34,972 nt of DNA from Tabrizicola_A sp044377735 (GCA_044377735.1 JBILYK010000033.1:1-34972), one strand, 5' to 3'. Numbered from the stretch's first letter, positions 1 through 9,314 are shown. Notes: generated by a model from the sequence alone, not told the origin. Program-made: numbers and translations.

Positions 1-177
1 AACGGCACCAGCAGAACTTCGGGGGAAGAACTTGAGCTATAAAGCGCCTAGAACCAGCGTTACAGCGCCCACCCGGCGGTCAGACGCTGCCCTCTGTCAG
101 GACCACTTGAAGGTCCGCCAAATGCTCCAAGCAGTCATTTCCCCCTAAACCCTTGGATCCTTTACCCCCCCCCAACG

Positions 178-201
178 AAAAAGGCCCCCTTCCGGGGGCC
201 T
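178..201 (-). terminator. Rho-independent terminator of gltB
   Basis: Read on the minus strand, an 8-bp perfect GC-rich stem (182-189 with 194-201, four-base loop) begins ten bases after the gltB stop and runs into a run of five T (178-182). This is a textbook intrinsic terminator for the glutamate synthase operon. I see no supportable gene in the remaining bases 1-177. Confidence 0.9.
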
Positions 202-208
202 CTCACCT

Positions 209-3200
209 TCACTCCGCCGGAACCTTCACCGCCTCATCCGACAAAGGATGCGGCAGATGGATCAGCATTTCCTTCGGGCAGACCTGCAGGAAATTCACCC
301 GCTCAGCCTCCCAGTTGCCCAAGATCCGCGCGGCCAAACGGCTGCCCGTCTCGGCGGCATGCGCTTCGATCAGGGTTTTCAACTGGGCCTCCCAATGGGC
401 ATGACCCACAGCACAGGTGACAAGGCTTTCGGGGTTGATGAAATCTTCCGCCGTGCCTTGCGGGTCATAGATATAGGCCATGCCCCCCGTCATCCCCGCG
501 CCAAAGTTGGCCCCGATCGACCCAAGGATCACCGCCACACCGCCGGTCATATACTCACACCCGTTCGACCCGCAGCCCTCAACCACCACCGACGCGCCCG
601 AGTTGCGCACGGCAAAGCGTTCCCCCGCGCGACCCGAGGCGTACAGATACCCCCCCGTCGCACCATACAGCACCGTATTGCCGATGATCGTGTTGTCGGA
701 TGCCGTCAGCGGAGAAGACATCGGCGGGCGCACGGTGATCGTGCCGCCCGACAGGCCCTTGCCAACATAGTCATTGGCATCGCCCTGCACCTCAATCTTC
801 AGACCCCGCACCGCAAAGGCCCCCAAAGACTGGCCGCAAGACCCGGTCAGCTTCACCGTCAGATGATCCGACTGCAGGCTGTTCTTCATCCCGAACTTCT
901 TGACGATATGGCTGGATGCCCGCGTGCCAATCGTGCGGTGCGTGTTGCGCACCGCATAGCTCAGCTGCATCTTTTCGCCGTCCTCAAAGAAGCGGTGACC
1001 ATCCTTGATGATCTCGGCATCCAGCGTATCGGGCACCGCATTGCGCGGCTTTGACCGGTCATAGGTGATGCGGTTCGCCCCATCCACCGTGATCAGCAGC
1101 GGGTTCAGGTCCAGATCATCCAGATGCGCCGAACCACGCGAAACCTGCGTCAGCAAATCCGCCCGCCCGATGATCTCATCAATCGACCGCGCGCCGATGC
1201 TGGCCAAGATTTCCCGCACTTCTTGGGCATAGAAGGTGATCAGGTTCACCACCTTGTCGGCATTGCCGGTGAACTTGTCGCGCAGCTTTTGATCTTGGGT
1301 GCAAACCCCCACCGGGCAGGTGTTCGACTGGCACTGACGCACCATGATACAGCCCATCGCAATCAGCGCCGCTGTGCCAATGCCAAACTCTTCGGCCCCC
1401 AGCATCGCCGCCATCACAATGTCACGCCCCGTGCGCAATCCCCCATCGGTGCGCAGCGTCACCCGCTCGCGCAGGTTGTTCATCGACAGCACCTGATGCG
1501 CCTCGGTCAGGCCCATTTCCCACGGCAGACCCGCGTATTTGATGCTGGTCGCCGGAGAGGCTCCCGTGCCGCCATTGTGGCCGGAAATCAGGATCACATC
1601 CGCCTTGGCCTTGGCCACCCCGGCGGCAATCGTGCCAACACCCGACGACGACACCAGCTTCACCGTCACCTTGGCGCGCGGGTTGATCTGCTTGAGGTCA
1701 TAGATCAGCTGCGCAAGGTCTTCGATGGAATAGATGTCATGGTGCGGCGGCGGTGAAATCAGCGTCACACCCGGCGTCGAATGGCGCAGCCGCGCGATCA
1801 GCGCGGTCACCTTCATGCCGGGCAATTGCCCACCCTCGCCGGGCTTGGCCCCTTGGGCGACCTTGATCTCCAGCTCTTCGCAGGCGTTCAGATATTCCGC
1901 CGTCACGCCAAAGCGGCCTGATGCCACCTGCTTGATCTTGGCCGACGGGTTGTCGCCATTGGCTTCGGGCAGGAAATGCGCCGGATCCTCGCCACCCTCG
2001 CCGCTGTCCGATTTCGCACCAATCCGGTTCATCGCCACGTTCAGCGTCTTGTGCGCCTCCGGGCTCAGCGCCCCAAGGCTCATGCCCGGCGTCACAAACC
2101 GCTTGCGGATCGAGGTGATGCTTTCCACCTCCTCAATCGGCACCGGCTTGCCCAACACCTTGATGTCCAGCAAATCGCGGATATGGATCGGCGGATTGGC
2201 CCGCATCGCGGCGGAATACTGCTTCCAGATGTCATAGCTCGCCCGGTCACAGGCCGATTGCAGCATATGCATGGTCTGGGCTTCCCAAGCGTGCTTTTCG
2301 CCCGACCGCCGCGCCTTGTAGATACCGCCAATCGGCAGCACATCCGAGCCACCCTTCCAGCCCTTGGCGTGCACCTCTTCGACCTTCATCTGCAAGCCTT
2401 GCAGACCAATGCCCGAAATCCGGCTTTGCATGCCGGGGAAATACTCAGCCACCATCGCGCGGCTCAGTCCCACAGCCTCAAAGTTCAGACCCCCGCGATA
2501 GGACGAGATCACCGAAATGCCCATCTTGGACATGATCTTCAAAAGCCCCGCATCAATCGCATCGCGATAGTTGCGCATGGCGTCCAAAAGCGAGCCGTCC
2601 AACAGCCCGCGCGCAATGCGATCCGCAATGCTGTCCTCGGCCAGATAGGGGTTCACCGTGGTCGCGCCTGACCCGATCAGCACGGCAAAGTAATGCGGAT
2701 CAATACATTCCGCCGCCCGCACGTTGATCGAACAGAAGGTCCGCAACCCCTTGCGCGTCAGCCACGAATGCACCGCACTGGTCGCCAAGATCATCGGCAT
2801 GGCCACCCGGCCCTCGCCCTGATGCTCATCGGTCAGAATCAGCTGACCCGCGCCCGACGACACCGCCACCTCGGCCTCAGACCGGATCCGCTCCAACCCC
2901 TGCCGCAGCGCATCAGCGCCCGCGCCTGCCGGGAAGGTGCAATCGATGAACGCCACCTGATCGCCAAAGCGTTTGACCAGAACATCATACTCGCCATTGC
3001 CGATGAACGGGCTTTCCAGCACCAAAATCTCGGTCTGGCTGTTGTTCTCGTCCAAGACGTTGCGCAAATTGCCAAAGCGGGTTTTCAGGCTCATCACCCG
3101 GCCTTCGCGCAAACTGTCGATCGGCGGGTTGGTGACCTGAGAGAAATTCTGCCGGAAGAAATGCGACAGCGGGCGATAGACCGAAGACAAGACAGCCGCC

Positions 3201-4747
3201 GGCGTATCATCGCCCATGGAGGCGACCATTTCCTTGCCATCCTCAACCATCGGGGCCAGCACCTGCTCCAGCTCTTCAATCGAATAGCCCGCCGCGATCT
3301 GCCGCTTGCGCAGTTCTGCCCCAGTGAATTGCGGCTGTTCCGGCACGTCTTTCAACAGCGCATTGAGATCAACGATCTTGCCAACCCAATCGCCATAGGG
3401 CTGGGCATTGGCCAGCTTGTTCTTCAATTCGGTATCGTGGAAAAGCTTGCCCTCGGCCATATCGACAGCAATCATCTGCCCCGGCCCAAGCGCGCCCTTC
3501 TCGCGAATGGTGGTTTCATCCACCGGCACCATGCCCGCCTCAGACCCCGCAATCAGCAGCCCATCGCCGGTGACGACATAGCGCATCGGGCGCAAACCAT
3601 TGCGGTCCAGCCCGCCGCAAACCCAGCGCCCATCGGTCATGGCCAGCGCGGCCGGGCCATCCCAAGGCTCGATGACCGAGTTGCAATAGGAATACATATC
3701 CGCCCAGGCCTTCGGCATGTTGGTCGTGGCCTTGGACCACGCCTCCGGCACCAGCATGGTTTTTGCCATGGGGGCAGACCGGCCCGACCGGACCAGCACT
3801 TCAAACACCGAATCCAAAGCGCCAGAATCCGACGTGCCGCCCGGAATGATCGGCTTGATATCCTCGGCCATATCGCCAAAGGCGGAACTCGCCATCCGGA
3901 TTTCGTGGCTCTTCATCCAGTTGACGTTGCCCTTCAGCGTGTTGATCTCGCCGTTGTGCGCCAACATCCGGAAGGGCTGGGCCAGCCACCACTGCGGGAA
4001 GGTGTTGGTGCTGTAACGCTGGTGATAAATCGCAAAGGCGGACTCGAACCGCGCATCCATCAGATCGGGGTAGAAGGTGGCAACCTGTTCGGCCAGCATC
4101 ATGCCCTTGTAGATGATGCTGCGGCAGGACAGGGAGCACAGATACATCCCCTGAATCCCGGCGGCATTGGCGGCTTTCTCAATCCGGCGGCGGATGATGT
4201 AAAGCTCACGCTCAAACTGCTCCTGATCGATGTCCTTCTCACAGCGGATCAGGATCTGCTCAATCTCGGGCCGCGTCGCATTGGCCTTGTCGCCCAGAAC
4301 GCTCGTATCCACCGGCACATGCCGCCAGCCATAAATGTAATGGCCCATCCGCAGAACTTCGGTTTCCACGATGGTCCGGCAGCGCTCCTGCGCGCCAAAG
4401 TCGGTGCGCGGCAAGAACACTTGGCCCACTGCGATCAGCTTTTTGGTGTCCGGCTCATGGCCCGTGCGCCGCACTTGGTCATGGAAAAACTTGACCGGAA
4501 TCTGCACATGAATCCCCGCCCCGTCGCCGGTCTTGCCATCGGCATCCACCGCGCCCCGGTGCCACACCGCCTTCAGCGCGCTGATCCCGTTTTCCACGAC
4601 CCGGCGCGAGGGCTTGCCCGAAATCGCTACCACCAGACCTACGCCGCAGGACGAATGCTCATCCTCGGCCTTGTACAGCCCGTTGGCATCCACCCACGCG
4701 CGCTTGGCCTCTTCTGCCTTTACCCAGGCGTCATCATAGGTGGTCAT
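209..4747 (-). CDS. gltB: Glutamate synthase (NADPH) large subunit
   Basis: The alpha subunit of GOGAT makes two glutamates from glutamine and 2-oxoglutarate with electrons delivered by GltD. At 1512 aa it has the usual length. Cys34 in CGVGLV is the expected N-terminal nucleophile of the class II glutaminase domain after removal of a short propeptide. The central FMN/synthase region carries the 3Fe-4S ligands C1133, C1139 and C1144 (CX5CX4C), and the C-terminal part is the Gly-rich GXGXG beta-helix. The ATG start has AAAGGG about eight bases upstream and lies 14 bases inside the end of the preceding secreted-protein gene, so translation may be coupled. It is the last gene of the gltD - secreted protein - gltB set. 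Long ORFs on the opposite strand are codon-bias shadows. Confidence 0.98.
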   Translation of the reverse strand: MTTYDDAWVKAEEAKRAWVDANGLYKAEDEHSSCGVGLVVAISGKPSRRVVENGISALKAVWHRGAVDADGKTGDGAGIHVQIPVKFFHDQVRRTGHEPDTKKLIAVGQVFLPRTDFGAQERCRTIVETEVLRMGHYIYGWRHVPVDTSVLGDKANATRPEIEQILIRCEKDIDQEQFERELYIIRRRIEKAANAAGIQGMYLCSLSCRSIIYKGMMLAEQVATFYPDLMDARFESAFAIYHQRYSTNTFPQWWLAQPFRMLAHNGEINTLKGNVNWMKSHEIRMASSAFGDMAEDIKPIIPGGTSDSGALDSVFEVLVRSGRSAPMAKTMLVPEAWSKATTNMPKAWADMYSYCNSVIEPWDGPAALAMTDGRWVCGGLDRNGLRPMRYVVTGDGLLIAGSEAGMVPVDETTIREKGALGPGQMIAVDMAEGKLFHDTELKNKLANAQPYGDWVGKIVDLNALLKDVPEQPQFTGAELRKRQIAAGYSIEELEQVLAPMVEDGKEMVASMGDDTPAAVLSSVYRPLSHFFRQNFSQVTNPPIDSLREGRVMSLKTRFGNLRNVLDENNSQTEILVLESPFIGNGEYDVLVKRFGDQVAFIDCTFPAGAGADALRQGLERIRSEAEVAVSSGAGQLILTDEHQGEGRVAMPMILATSAVHSWLTRKGLRTFCSINVRAAECIDPHYFAVLIGSGATTVNPYLAEDSIADRIARGLLDGSLLDAMRNYRDAIDAGLLKIMSKMGISVISSYRGGLNFEAVGLSRAMVAEYFPGMQSRISGIGLQGLQMKVEEVHAKGWKGGSDVLPIGGIYKARRSGEKHAWEAQTMHMLQSACDRASYDIWKQYSAAMRANPPIHIRDLLDIKVLGKPVPIEEVESITSIRKRFVTPGMSLGALSPEAHKTLNVAMNRIGAKSDSGEGGEDPAHFLPEANGDNPSAKIKQVASGRFGVTAEYLNACEELEIKVAQGAKPGEGGQLPGMKVTALIARLRHSTPGVTLISPPPHHDIYSIEDLAQLIYDLKQINPRAKVTVKLVSSSGVGTIAAGVAKAKADVILISGHNGGTGASPATSIKYAGLPWEMGLTEAHQVLSMNNLRERVTLRTDGGLRTGRDIVMAAMLGAEEFGIGTAALIAMGCIMVRQCQSNTCPVGVCTQDQKLRDKFTGNADKVVNLITFYAQEVREILASIGARSIDEIIGRADLLTQVSRGSAHLDDLDLNPLLITVDGANRITYDRSKPRNAVPDTLDAEIIKDGHRFFEDGEKMQLSYAVRNTHRTIGTRASSHIVKKFGMKNSLQSDHLTVKLTGSCGQSLGAFAVRGLKIEVQGDANDYVGKGLSGGTITVRPPMSSPLTASDNTIIGNTVLYGATGGYLYASGRAGERFAVRNSGASVVVEGCGSNGCEYMTGGVAVILGSIGANFGAGMTGGMAYIYDPQGTAEDFINPESLVTCAVGHAHWEAQLKTLIEAHAAETGSRLAARILGNWEAERVNFLQVCPKEMLIHLPHPLSDEAVKVPAE

Positions 4748-5435
4748 GGGTCAGGCCCTTTCTGCTAAGCTGCGACAAGACCGCGTCACAGTCGAAAATC
4801 GGTTGGGTGGATTCAAAGCCCTTGTCACCTTCGCGGAAGAACTTGATCGGATGGCTGTCCATCGGCAGCCAGTTGCCATTGCCGTCGTCCCATTCGGAAG
4901 ACCCCGAAAAGAACATGCGAAACTCGCGGCTGATGTATTCGTTGCCCCGCGCCTGGCGCAGGACCGTGCCGGCATCGTCAGTCTCAATGTATTCGAACTG
5001 GGTCTCGTCCAGCGTGACCCCGTCAATGGTGATGGTGCGGCCCGTTAGCTGATCAAACCCCACCACATTGGAATGCTCGCCATTGTCCTTGGACAGGCTA
5101 AAGACGAAATCATCGCGGCCCGTCTCGATCAGGTTGGTAAAGCTTGCGGGATCTTGCGGATTGGGGTCCAGCGTCTGCGTGACCACCGGGTTCAAATCGA
5201 TGCTTTCGATCCACTGGGTTTCATCGTCAATCCGGCTCAGGAAGAACGGCCCTTCCTGATCAAAATCCGCCCGCCACTTGTGGCCCGCAGGGTCAGCCTC
5301 ACAGGTATAGTAATTCGCGACATAGCAGCCGCGCGACTGCACGGTGAGGTAGGTCGTGCAGCCCTCGGGCGCGACAAAGCTGCCCGCCAAAGCGGGGGTG
5401 GCAAAGAGGAGCGGAAGTACAATCAGGGCCTTCAT
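4734..5435 (-). CDS. Conserved secreted protein between gltD and gltB
   Basis: This 233-aa protein has a clear Sec signal peptide (MKALIVLPLLFATPALA, cleavage near residue 17). The mature part is acidic with cysteines at 26, 37 and 45 and one more near the C-terminus, which suggests disulphides in the periplasm. I do not recognise a named domain and assign no function. GGAG lies seven bases before the ATG. The gene follows gltD after a structured gap and overlaps gltB by 14 bases, so it is very probably in the same transcript as glutamate synthase. An exported product inside an operon for a cytosolic enzyme is odd; I recall similar hypotheticals at this position in other Rhodobacteraceae, but that is memory and not shown here. 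Confidence 0.85.
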   Translation of the reverse strand: MKALIVLPLLFATPALAGSFVAPEGCTTYLTVQSRGCYVANYYTCEADPAGHKWRADFDQEGPFFLSRIDDETQWIESIDLNPVVTQTLDPNPQDPASFTNLIETGRDDFVFSLSKDNGEHSNVVGFDQLTGRTITIDGVTLDETQFEYIETDDAGTVLRQARGNEYISREFRMFFSGSSEWDDGNGNWLPMDSHPIKFFREGDKGFESTQPIFDCDAVLSQLSRKGLTHDHL

Positions 5436-5452
5436 TCTGTCACTCCGTTTTT

Positions 5453-5469
5453 GGTCAGCCGTGCTGACC
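5453..5469. repeat. Perfect 7-bp inverted repeat upstream of the gltB-proximal secreted-protein gene
   Basis: GGTCAGC (5453-5459) and GCTGACC (5463-5469) flank a 3-base loop, ending 18 bases before the ATG at 5435. On the transcribed strand the hairpin is followed by A rather than T residues, so it is not an intrinsic terminator. It could be an mRNA processing or stability hairpin, or a protein-binding site. Confidence 0.6.
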
Positions 5470-5504
5470 GATGAACACTCTACGCGCAGTCGCGTGCTGA
5501 CGGA

Positions 5505-5544
5505 CGCGTGTCGGGACGGATGCCATACGCATATCCGACGCGCG
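5505..5544 (-). repeat. Long imperfect hairpin just after gltD
   Basis: Arms 5505-5514 and 5535-5544 pair over ten positions with one G-T pair, and partial pairing continues inward. The structure starts about 20 bases after the gltD stop and lacks a T tract. Together with the hairpin at 5453-5469 it fills most of the 128-base gap, consistent with transcript processing or partial attenuation between gltD and the following two genes. Confidence 0.5.
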
Positions 5545-5563
5545 CCAGACGCAAACCAGACGG

Positions 5564-7000
5564 CTATTCCGCCGCCAAAGCAGGGGCTTGGGCCAGATAC
5601 TCCAGGATCGCATCCGCCGCTTCACGCCCGTCGCGGATCGCCCAAACCACAAGGCTTGCGCCCCGAACAATATCACCTGCCGCATAAACGCCGGGCAGGT
5701 TGGTGGCATGGCTGCGGAAATCCGCCTTGATGGTGCCCCAGCGGGTCACGGCCAGATCCGGCGCATCCCATTGGCCCGTCAGATCCTCGGGCTCAAAGCC
5801 CAGCGCCTGAATGACCAGATCAGCCGCTTCGGTATAATCGGCCCCTTCAATGATCTCGGGCGACTGACGACCGCTGGTATCGGGCGCGCCAAGACGCATC
5901 TTTTGCACGATCACGCCATGCACATGGTCTGATCCGACAAAGCCGCGCGGGGCGGTCAGCCAGACGAAATCCACGCCCTCTTCCTCGGCGTTCTGTACCT
6001 CGCGCTGCGAGCCTGGCATATTGGCTTTATCACGGCGATACAGACACTTAACGCTCACCGCGCCTTGCCGAATGGCGGTGCGCACACAGTCCATCGCGGT
6101 ATCGCCGCCGCCAATGACCACCACGCGCTTGCCCTTGGCATCCAGCGTGCCATTGTCAAACTCGGGCACCTCGTCGCCAAAGCTTTTGCGGTTCGAGGCG
6201 GTCAGGTAATCCAGCGCCTTGACGACCCCCGAAAGACCAACGCCCGGCGCTTCGATGTCGCGGGCCTTGTAAACGCCCGTAGCGATCAACACCGCGTCAT
6301 GCTGGCCACGGATCGCATCGAACGAGATATCCACGCCCACGTTGCAGTTCATCACAAACTGCACGCCCGCTTTCTCCAACTGTTCAATCCGTTGCATGAC
6401 AACCGGCTTTTCCAGCTTGAATCCGGGGATACCATAGGTCATCAGACCCCCCGCACGGTCATAGCGATCATAAACCGTGACCTGAACGCCCTTGCGCCGC
6501 AAGACATCCGCCGCCGCAAGGCCACCGGGGCCCGCACCAATGATCCCAACCGATTCCGCACGCTCTGCCCCCGGCTTGATCGGCAGCACCCAGCCGTTTT
6601 CCCACGCCATATCAGTCAGGTACTTCTCCACAGCACCAATCGTCACCGTCCCATGGCCTGACTGTTCGATGACGCAGTTGCCTTCGCACAGCCGGTCCTG
6701 CGGGCAGATGCGGCCGCAGATTTCAGGGAAGGTGTTGGTGGCCTGCGCCAGCTCATAAGCCTCTTGCAACCGCCCCTCGGCCGTCAGGCGCAGCCAGTCG
6801 GGAATATTGTTGTGCAAGGGGCAGTGCGACTGGCAATAGGGCACGCCACACTGGCTGCAGCGGCTGGCCTGTTCAGCGGCTTTCTCGGCAGCGAACTCCC
6901 GGTAAATCTCATGGAAATCGGTGGCGCGCATGGTGGCATCGCGCTTGGTGGGCATCTCTTTGCCCAGTGACACGAATTTCAGCATCTTCTGCATGGCCAT
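5564..7000 (-). CDS. gltD: Glutamate synthase (NADPH) small subunit
   Basis: The beta subunit oxidises NADPH on FAD and passes electrons through iron-sulphur centres to GltB. The 478-aa protein has the N-terminal cysteine sets C48, C51, C56, C60 and C95, C99, C105, C109 that ligate 4Fe-4S clusters, an FAD dinucleotide-binding GAGPGG motif near residue 155, a second Rossmann motif (VVIGGGDTAMDC) for NADPH, and a late GVYAAGD FAD motif. Length and motif order are normal. The chosen ATG at 7000 has only a weak G-rich ribosome site; an ATG four codons downstream (MLKFVSLG) is also possible. It is the first gene of the gltD - secreted protein - gltB group; its promoter should lie in the AT-rich stretch 7001-7161. 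Confidence 0.97.
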   Translation of the reverse strand: MAMQKMLKFVSLGKEMPTKRDATMRATDFHEIYREFAAEKAAEQASRCSQCGVPYCQSHCPLHNNIPDWLRLTAEGRLQEAYELAQATNTFPEICGRICPQDRLCEGNCVIEQSGHGTVTIGAVEKYLTDMAWENGWVLPIKPGAERAESVGIIGAGPGGLAAADVLRRKGVQVTVYDRYDRAGGLMTYGIPGFKLEKPVVMQRIEQLEKAGVQFVMNCNVGVDISFDAIRGQHDAVLIATGVYKARDIEAPGVGLSGVVKALDYLTASNRKSFGDEVPEFDNGTLDAKGKRVVVIGGGDTAMDCVRTAIRQGAVSVKCLYRRDKANMPGSQREVQNAEEEGVDFVWLTAPRGFVGSDHVHGVIVQKMRLGAPDTSGRQSPEIIEGADYTEAADLVIQALGFEPEDLTGQWDAPDLAVTRWGTIKADFRSHATNLPGVYAAGDIVRGASLVVWAIRDGREAADAILEYLAQAPALAAE

Positions 7001-7146
7001 GGCTGCGCCCCCAACGGTTCTTGGCTATCGGCGCAGGGATACTTTGGACGGACCGGAAATAAAAGTCAGTATGAGTGACCTATTTGAATGTTTTTTATCA
7101 TCACGAGGCGACAAATGCAGAAATCTGGAAAGTATTATGTCAGTAT

Positions 7147-7162
7147 AGTTTACCTATAAACT
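7147..7162. repeat. AT-rich inverted repeat at the uppP 3' end
   Basis: AGTTTA (7147-7152) and TAAACT (7157-7162) are perfect complements around a 4-base loop and abut the uppP stop codon. The stem is weak and no T tract follows, so it may be a poor terminator or an operator for gltD, whose promoter must lie in this AT-rich gap. I could not fix convincing -35/-10 boxes here. Confidence 0.35.
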
Positions 7163-7962
7163 CAAAACCCCAACGAAAGTGCGACTAAGGCGACAGATCC
7201 AACAATGATTCGCCACCAGCCAAACAGGGCATAGCCATGGCGACTGATATAGCTCAGCAGCCATTTCACCACGATCACGCCAGTGATGAAAGCCAGAGCA
7301 AAGCCCAGCGCGATTTGTGACCAGGCTGAAAAATCCAGCACATCGCGGTTCTTCATCAGATCATAGCCCACCGCCGCCGCCATGGTCGGCATCGACAAAA
7401 AGAACGAAAACTCTGCAGCCGCGCGCTTCTCGACCCCCATCAACAGCGCCCCGACAATCGTGGCCCCAGACCGCGAGACACCGGGGATCATGGCCAAGCA
7501 TTGCACAAAGCCAATGGCCAGCGCCTTGCGCATCGGCAGCGCGGTGGCATCGTGATAGACGGGGGGCGGCGCGATGCGGTCAATGAACAACAAGACCACC
7601 CCGCCCAAGATCAGCATGATGGCAATCAGGCGCGGGGTTTCAAACAGAACCGTCTTGATAAAGTCATGCGCTAGAACGCCAATCACCACAGCGGGCAAAA
7701 AGGCCAACAGGACCGAGACCATGAACCGCATCGCCGCCGGGTCGCGGTGTGCGGTGGAAAACACCTGCCAAAGCTTGGCGAAATAGACGGTCAACAGCGC
7801 CAGAACGGCACCCAGCTGGATCACCACCTCAAAGGTTTTGCCCGCACTTTCAAATCTTAAGAAATGCGAGGCCAAAAGAAGATGGCCCGTCGAAGAGACC
7901 GGCAGAAACTCGGTCAGCCCCTCCAACAAGCCCAGAAGGGCGACTGTTACCAGATCGCCCAA
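7162..7962 (-). CDS. uppP: Undecaprenyl-diphosphatase (BacA family)
   Basis: UppP dephosphorylates undecaprenyl pyrophosphate to regenerate the lipid carrier for peptidoglycan and surface polysaccharides, and its overproduction gives bacitracin resistance. The 266-aa polytopic membrane protein has both family signatures: EGLTEFLPVSSTGHL (residues 14-28) and PGVSRSGATI (160-169). The only start that keeps the first signature and membrane segment is a TTG at 7960-7962, directly after the TGA of the upstream oxidoreductase gene. No ATG is available nearby, so translational coupling to the upstream gene is likely. The link to glycan assembly fits the kds, lpt and glycosyltransferase genes further along. 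Confidence 0.95.
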   Translation of the reverse strand: MGDLVTVALLGLLEGLTEFLPVSSTGHLLLASHFLRFESAGKTFEVVIQLGAVLALLTVYFAKLWQVFSTAHRDPAAMRFMVSVLLAFLPAVVIGVLAHDFIKTVLFETPRLIAIMLILGGVVLLFIDRIAPPPVYHDATALPMRKALAIGFVQCLAMIPGVSRSGATIVGALLMGVEKRAAAEFSFFLSMPTMAAAVGYDLMKNRDVLDFSAWSQIALGFALAFITGVIVVKWLLSYISRHGYALFGWWRIIVGSVALVALSLGF

Positions 7963-8946
7963 TCAGGACTTCCGCAGGTTCTTGGCCGATTCCTTGATGG
8001 CGGCATACTGGCCCGAGGGGCGGAAGCACCACAGGTACTCCGGCAGCACCGAATCCATATCCGCAGGCTCAATCCCCAAATCCGCAAAGCCCTTGGCCCC
8101 TGCGGCCACGACATTGTCAGCCCCAAGGCTCGTGACCTGATCGCGGGTCAGCATCTTGTTCGGGAACAGCCCCAGCGTCAACGCCGAGGCGAAATCCAGC
8201 CCCGTCGCCATGATGCGCGCGCCAAAGAACGGGATATTCAGCACCAGACGGCGGCGACGGATGATGCCCAGCATCTTGTCCATCAACGCACGGAAGGTCG
8301 CAACCTCTGGCCCGCCCAGTTCATAGATGCCATGCGCTTGGCCCAGCACACCCTTGACCGCCGCTTGCGCGACATCATCCACATGCACAGGCTGAAACCG
8401 CGTCTCAGCCCCCACAACGGGCAAAAGCGGCCCCATCCGCGACATGGCGGCAAAGCGGTTGAAGAACTGATCTTCCGTCCCAAAAATCACCGAAGGGCGC
8501 AGGATCATGGCGGTGGGGAACGCCGCCAAAACAGCCGCCTCGCCTGCACCCTTGGATCGGGCGTAAAGGCTTGCCCCATCTACATCGGCCCCGATGGCTG
8601 AAAGATGCACCAGCGTCCCGACACCCGCCTCTGCTGCCAGCCGCGCGATGCGGCCCGGCGCTTCGGCCTGAACGGCGGTAAAATTGTTCTTGCCGCCCCG
8701 GTCAAAGGTGCCAACGCAGTTCACCACCGCATCCGCCCCCGCCATGGCAGCCCGAACCGAGCCCTCATCGCGCACGTTGCACAAGACAGGCTCTACCTGC
8801 CCCACAGCGCCGTAAGGTTTGACATGCAGCGCCTCATTCGGACGACGGACCGCGACGCGGACGCGCCAGCCCTCCTTGGCCATGCGGCGCGCGATGTACC
8901 GGCCGACAAAACCCGAGCCGCCGAAGATGGTGACAAGCTTGCTCAT
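7963..8946 (-). CDS. NAD(P)-binding protein of the NDUFA9/complex I-associated SDR family
   Basis: An atypical short-chain dehydrogenase/epimerase of 327 aa. The N-terminus shows a Rossmann motif (GGSGFVG, residues 9-15) and a YxxxK pair (YARSK) at mid-length, followed by RPSVIFG and FQPVHVDDVA, which are typical of the complex I NDUFA9-like group of alphaproteobacteria. Its exact substrate is unknown; members are thought to bind NADPH structurally or to act as nucleoside-sugar epimerase relatives. I chose the ATG at 8946 (MSKLVTIFGG) because it has AGGGG upstream and starts directly at the first beta strand; a longer in-frame start at 9051 would add 35 unlikely residues. It ends immediately before uppP. 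Confidence 0.88.
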   Translation of the reverse strand: MSKLVTIFGGSGFVGRYIARRMAKEGWRVRVAVRRPNEALHVKPYGAVGQVEPVLCNVRDEGSVRAAMAGADAVVNCVGTFDRGGKNNFTAVQAEAPGRIARLAAEAGVGTLVHLSAIGADVDGASLYARSKGAGEAAVLAAFPTAMILRPSVIFGTEDQFFNRFAAMSRMGPLLPVVGAETRFQPVHVDDVAQAAVKGVLGQAHGIYELGGPEVATFRALMDKMLGIIRRRRLVLNIPFFGARIMATGLDFASALTLGLFPNKMLTRDQVTSLGADNVVAAGAKGFADLGIEPADMDSVLPEYLWCFRPSGQYAAIKESAKNLRKS

Positions 8947-9068
8947 GTGGGAAACCCCTGTTGGCCTACTTTGAATTGGCCTCTGCATAGCTTTGTGGCC
9001 AAGAACGGGCAAGGCCAAAGGCCCCAATCTTGCCCTATCACCCCGTGACATAATTCACGAAATGCCCG

Positions 9069-9097
9069 TTGACACCCCAAAGCGCCCCGGCTAAACC
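9069..9097 (+). promoter_or_regulatory. Sigma-70-type promoter of tRNA-Leu
   Basis: A perfect TTGACA (9069-9074) is followed after 17 bases by TAAACC (9092-9097), and the mature tRNA begins 19 bases further on. The spacing is right for a housekeeping promoter driving the single tRNA gene; the -10 box is only a partial match. Confidence 0.65.
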
Positions 9098-9115
9098 CCC
9101 GCCCACTGAAAACGT

Positions 9116-9200
9116 GCCCAGATGGCGGAATTGGTAGACGCACTGGTTTCAGGTACCAGCGCTGCAAGGCGTGGAGGTTCGAGTCCTCTTCTGGGCACCA
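9116..9200 (+). tRNA. tRNA-Leu (anticodon CAG)
   Basis: An 85-nt class II tRNA. The acceptor stem is GCCCAGA (9116-9122) with TCTGGGC (9190-9196), then discriminator A and an encoded CCA (9198-9200). The anticodon stem CTGGT/ACCAG (9143-9147, 9155-9159) encloses loop TTCAGGT, giving anticodon CAG at 9150-9152, which reads CUG, a common leucine codon in GC-rich genomes. A long variable arm precedes the TTCGAGT T-loop region. Nothing suggests an element integrated at its 3' end: a terminator follows at once. Confidence 0.97.
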
Positions 9201-9211
9201 TTTCGTTCAAC

Positions 9212-9234
9212 AGACCGCCTTCGGGCGGTCTTTT
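9212..9234 (+). terminator. Intrinsic terminator of tRNA-Leu
   Basis: AGACCGCC (9212-9219), a TTCG tetraloop and GGCGGTCT (9224-9231) form an 8-bp stem running into TTTTGCTTTT. It lies 12 bases after the CCA end. Confidence 0.9.
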
Positions 9235-9314
9235 GCTTTTCCGGGCTTGCCGCCGTTGACCCGTGGCGCAGGCGGGGCTAAGCCGCTTGCAACCCTGATG
9301 ATCGGACGGACCTC

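Noticed and set aside
2693..4768. 691-aa open frame on the plus strand opposite gltB
   Set aside because: It is exactly antisense to a full-length gltB; its composition (rich in Arg, His, Gln, Pro) is typical of the complement of GC-rich coding DNA, and it has no recognisable domain.
5453..5469. Intrinsic terminator after gltD
   Set aside because: The hairpin is perfect, but on the transcribed strand it is followed by A residues, so no U tract would form.
9116..9234. tRNA-Leu as an integration site of a mobile element
   Set aside because: The tRNA is followed at once by its own terminator and by core genes rnd-kdsD-lpt with normal composition; no integrase or repeated tRNA 3' end is seen.
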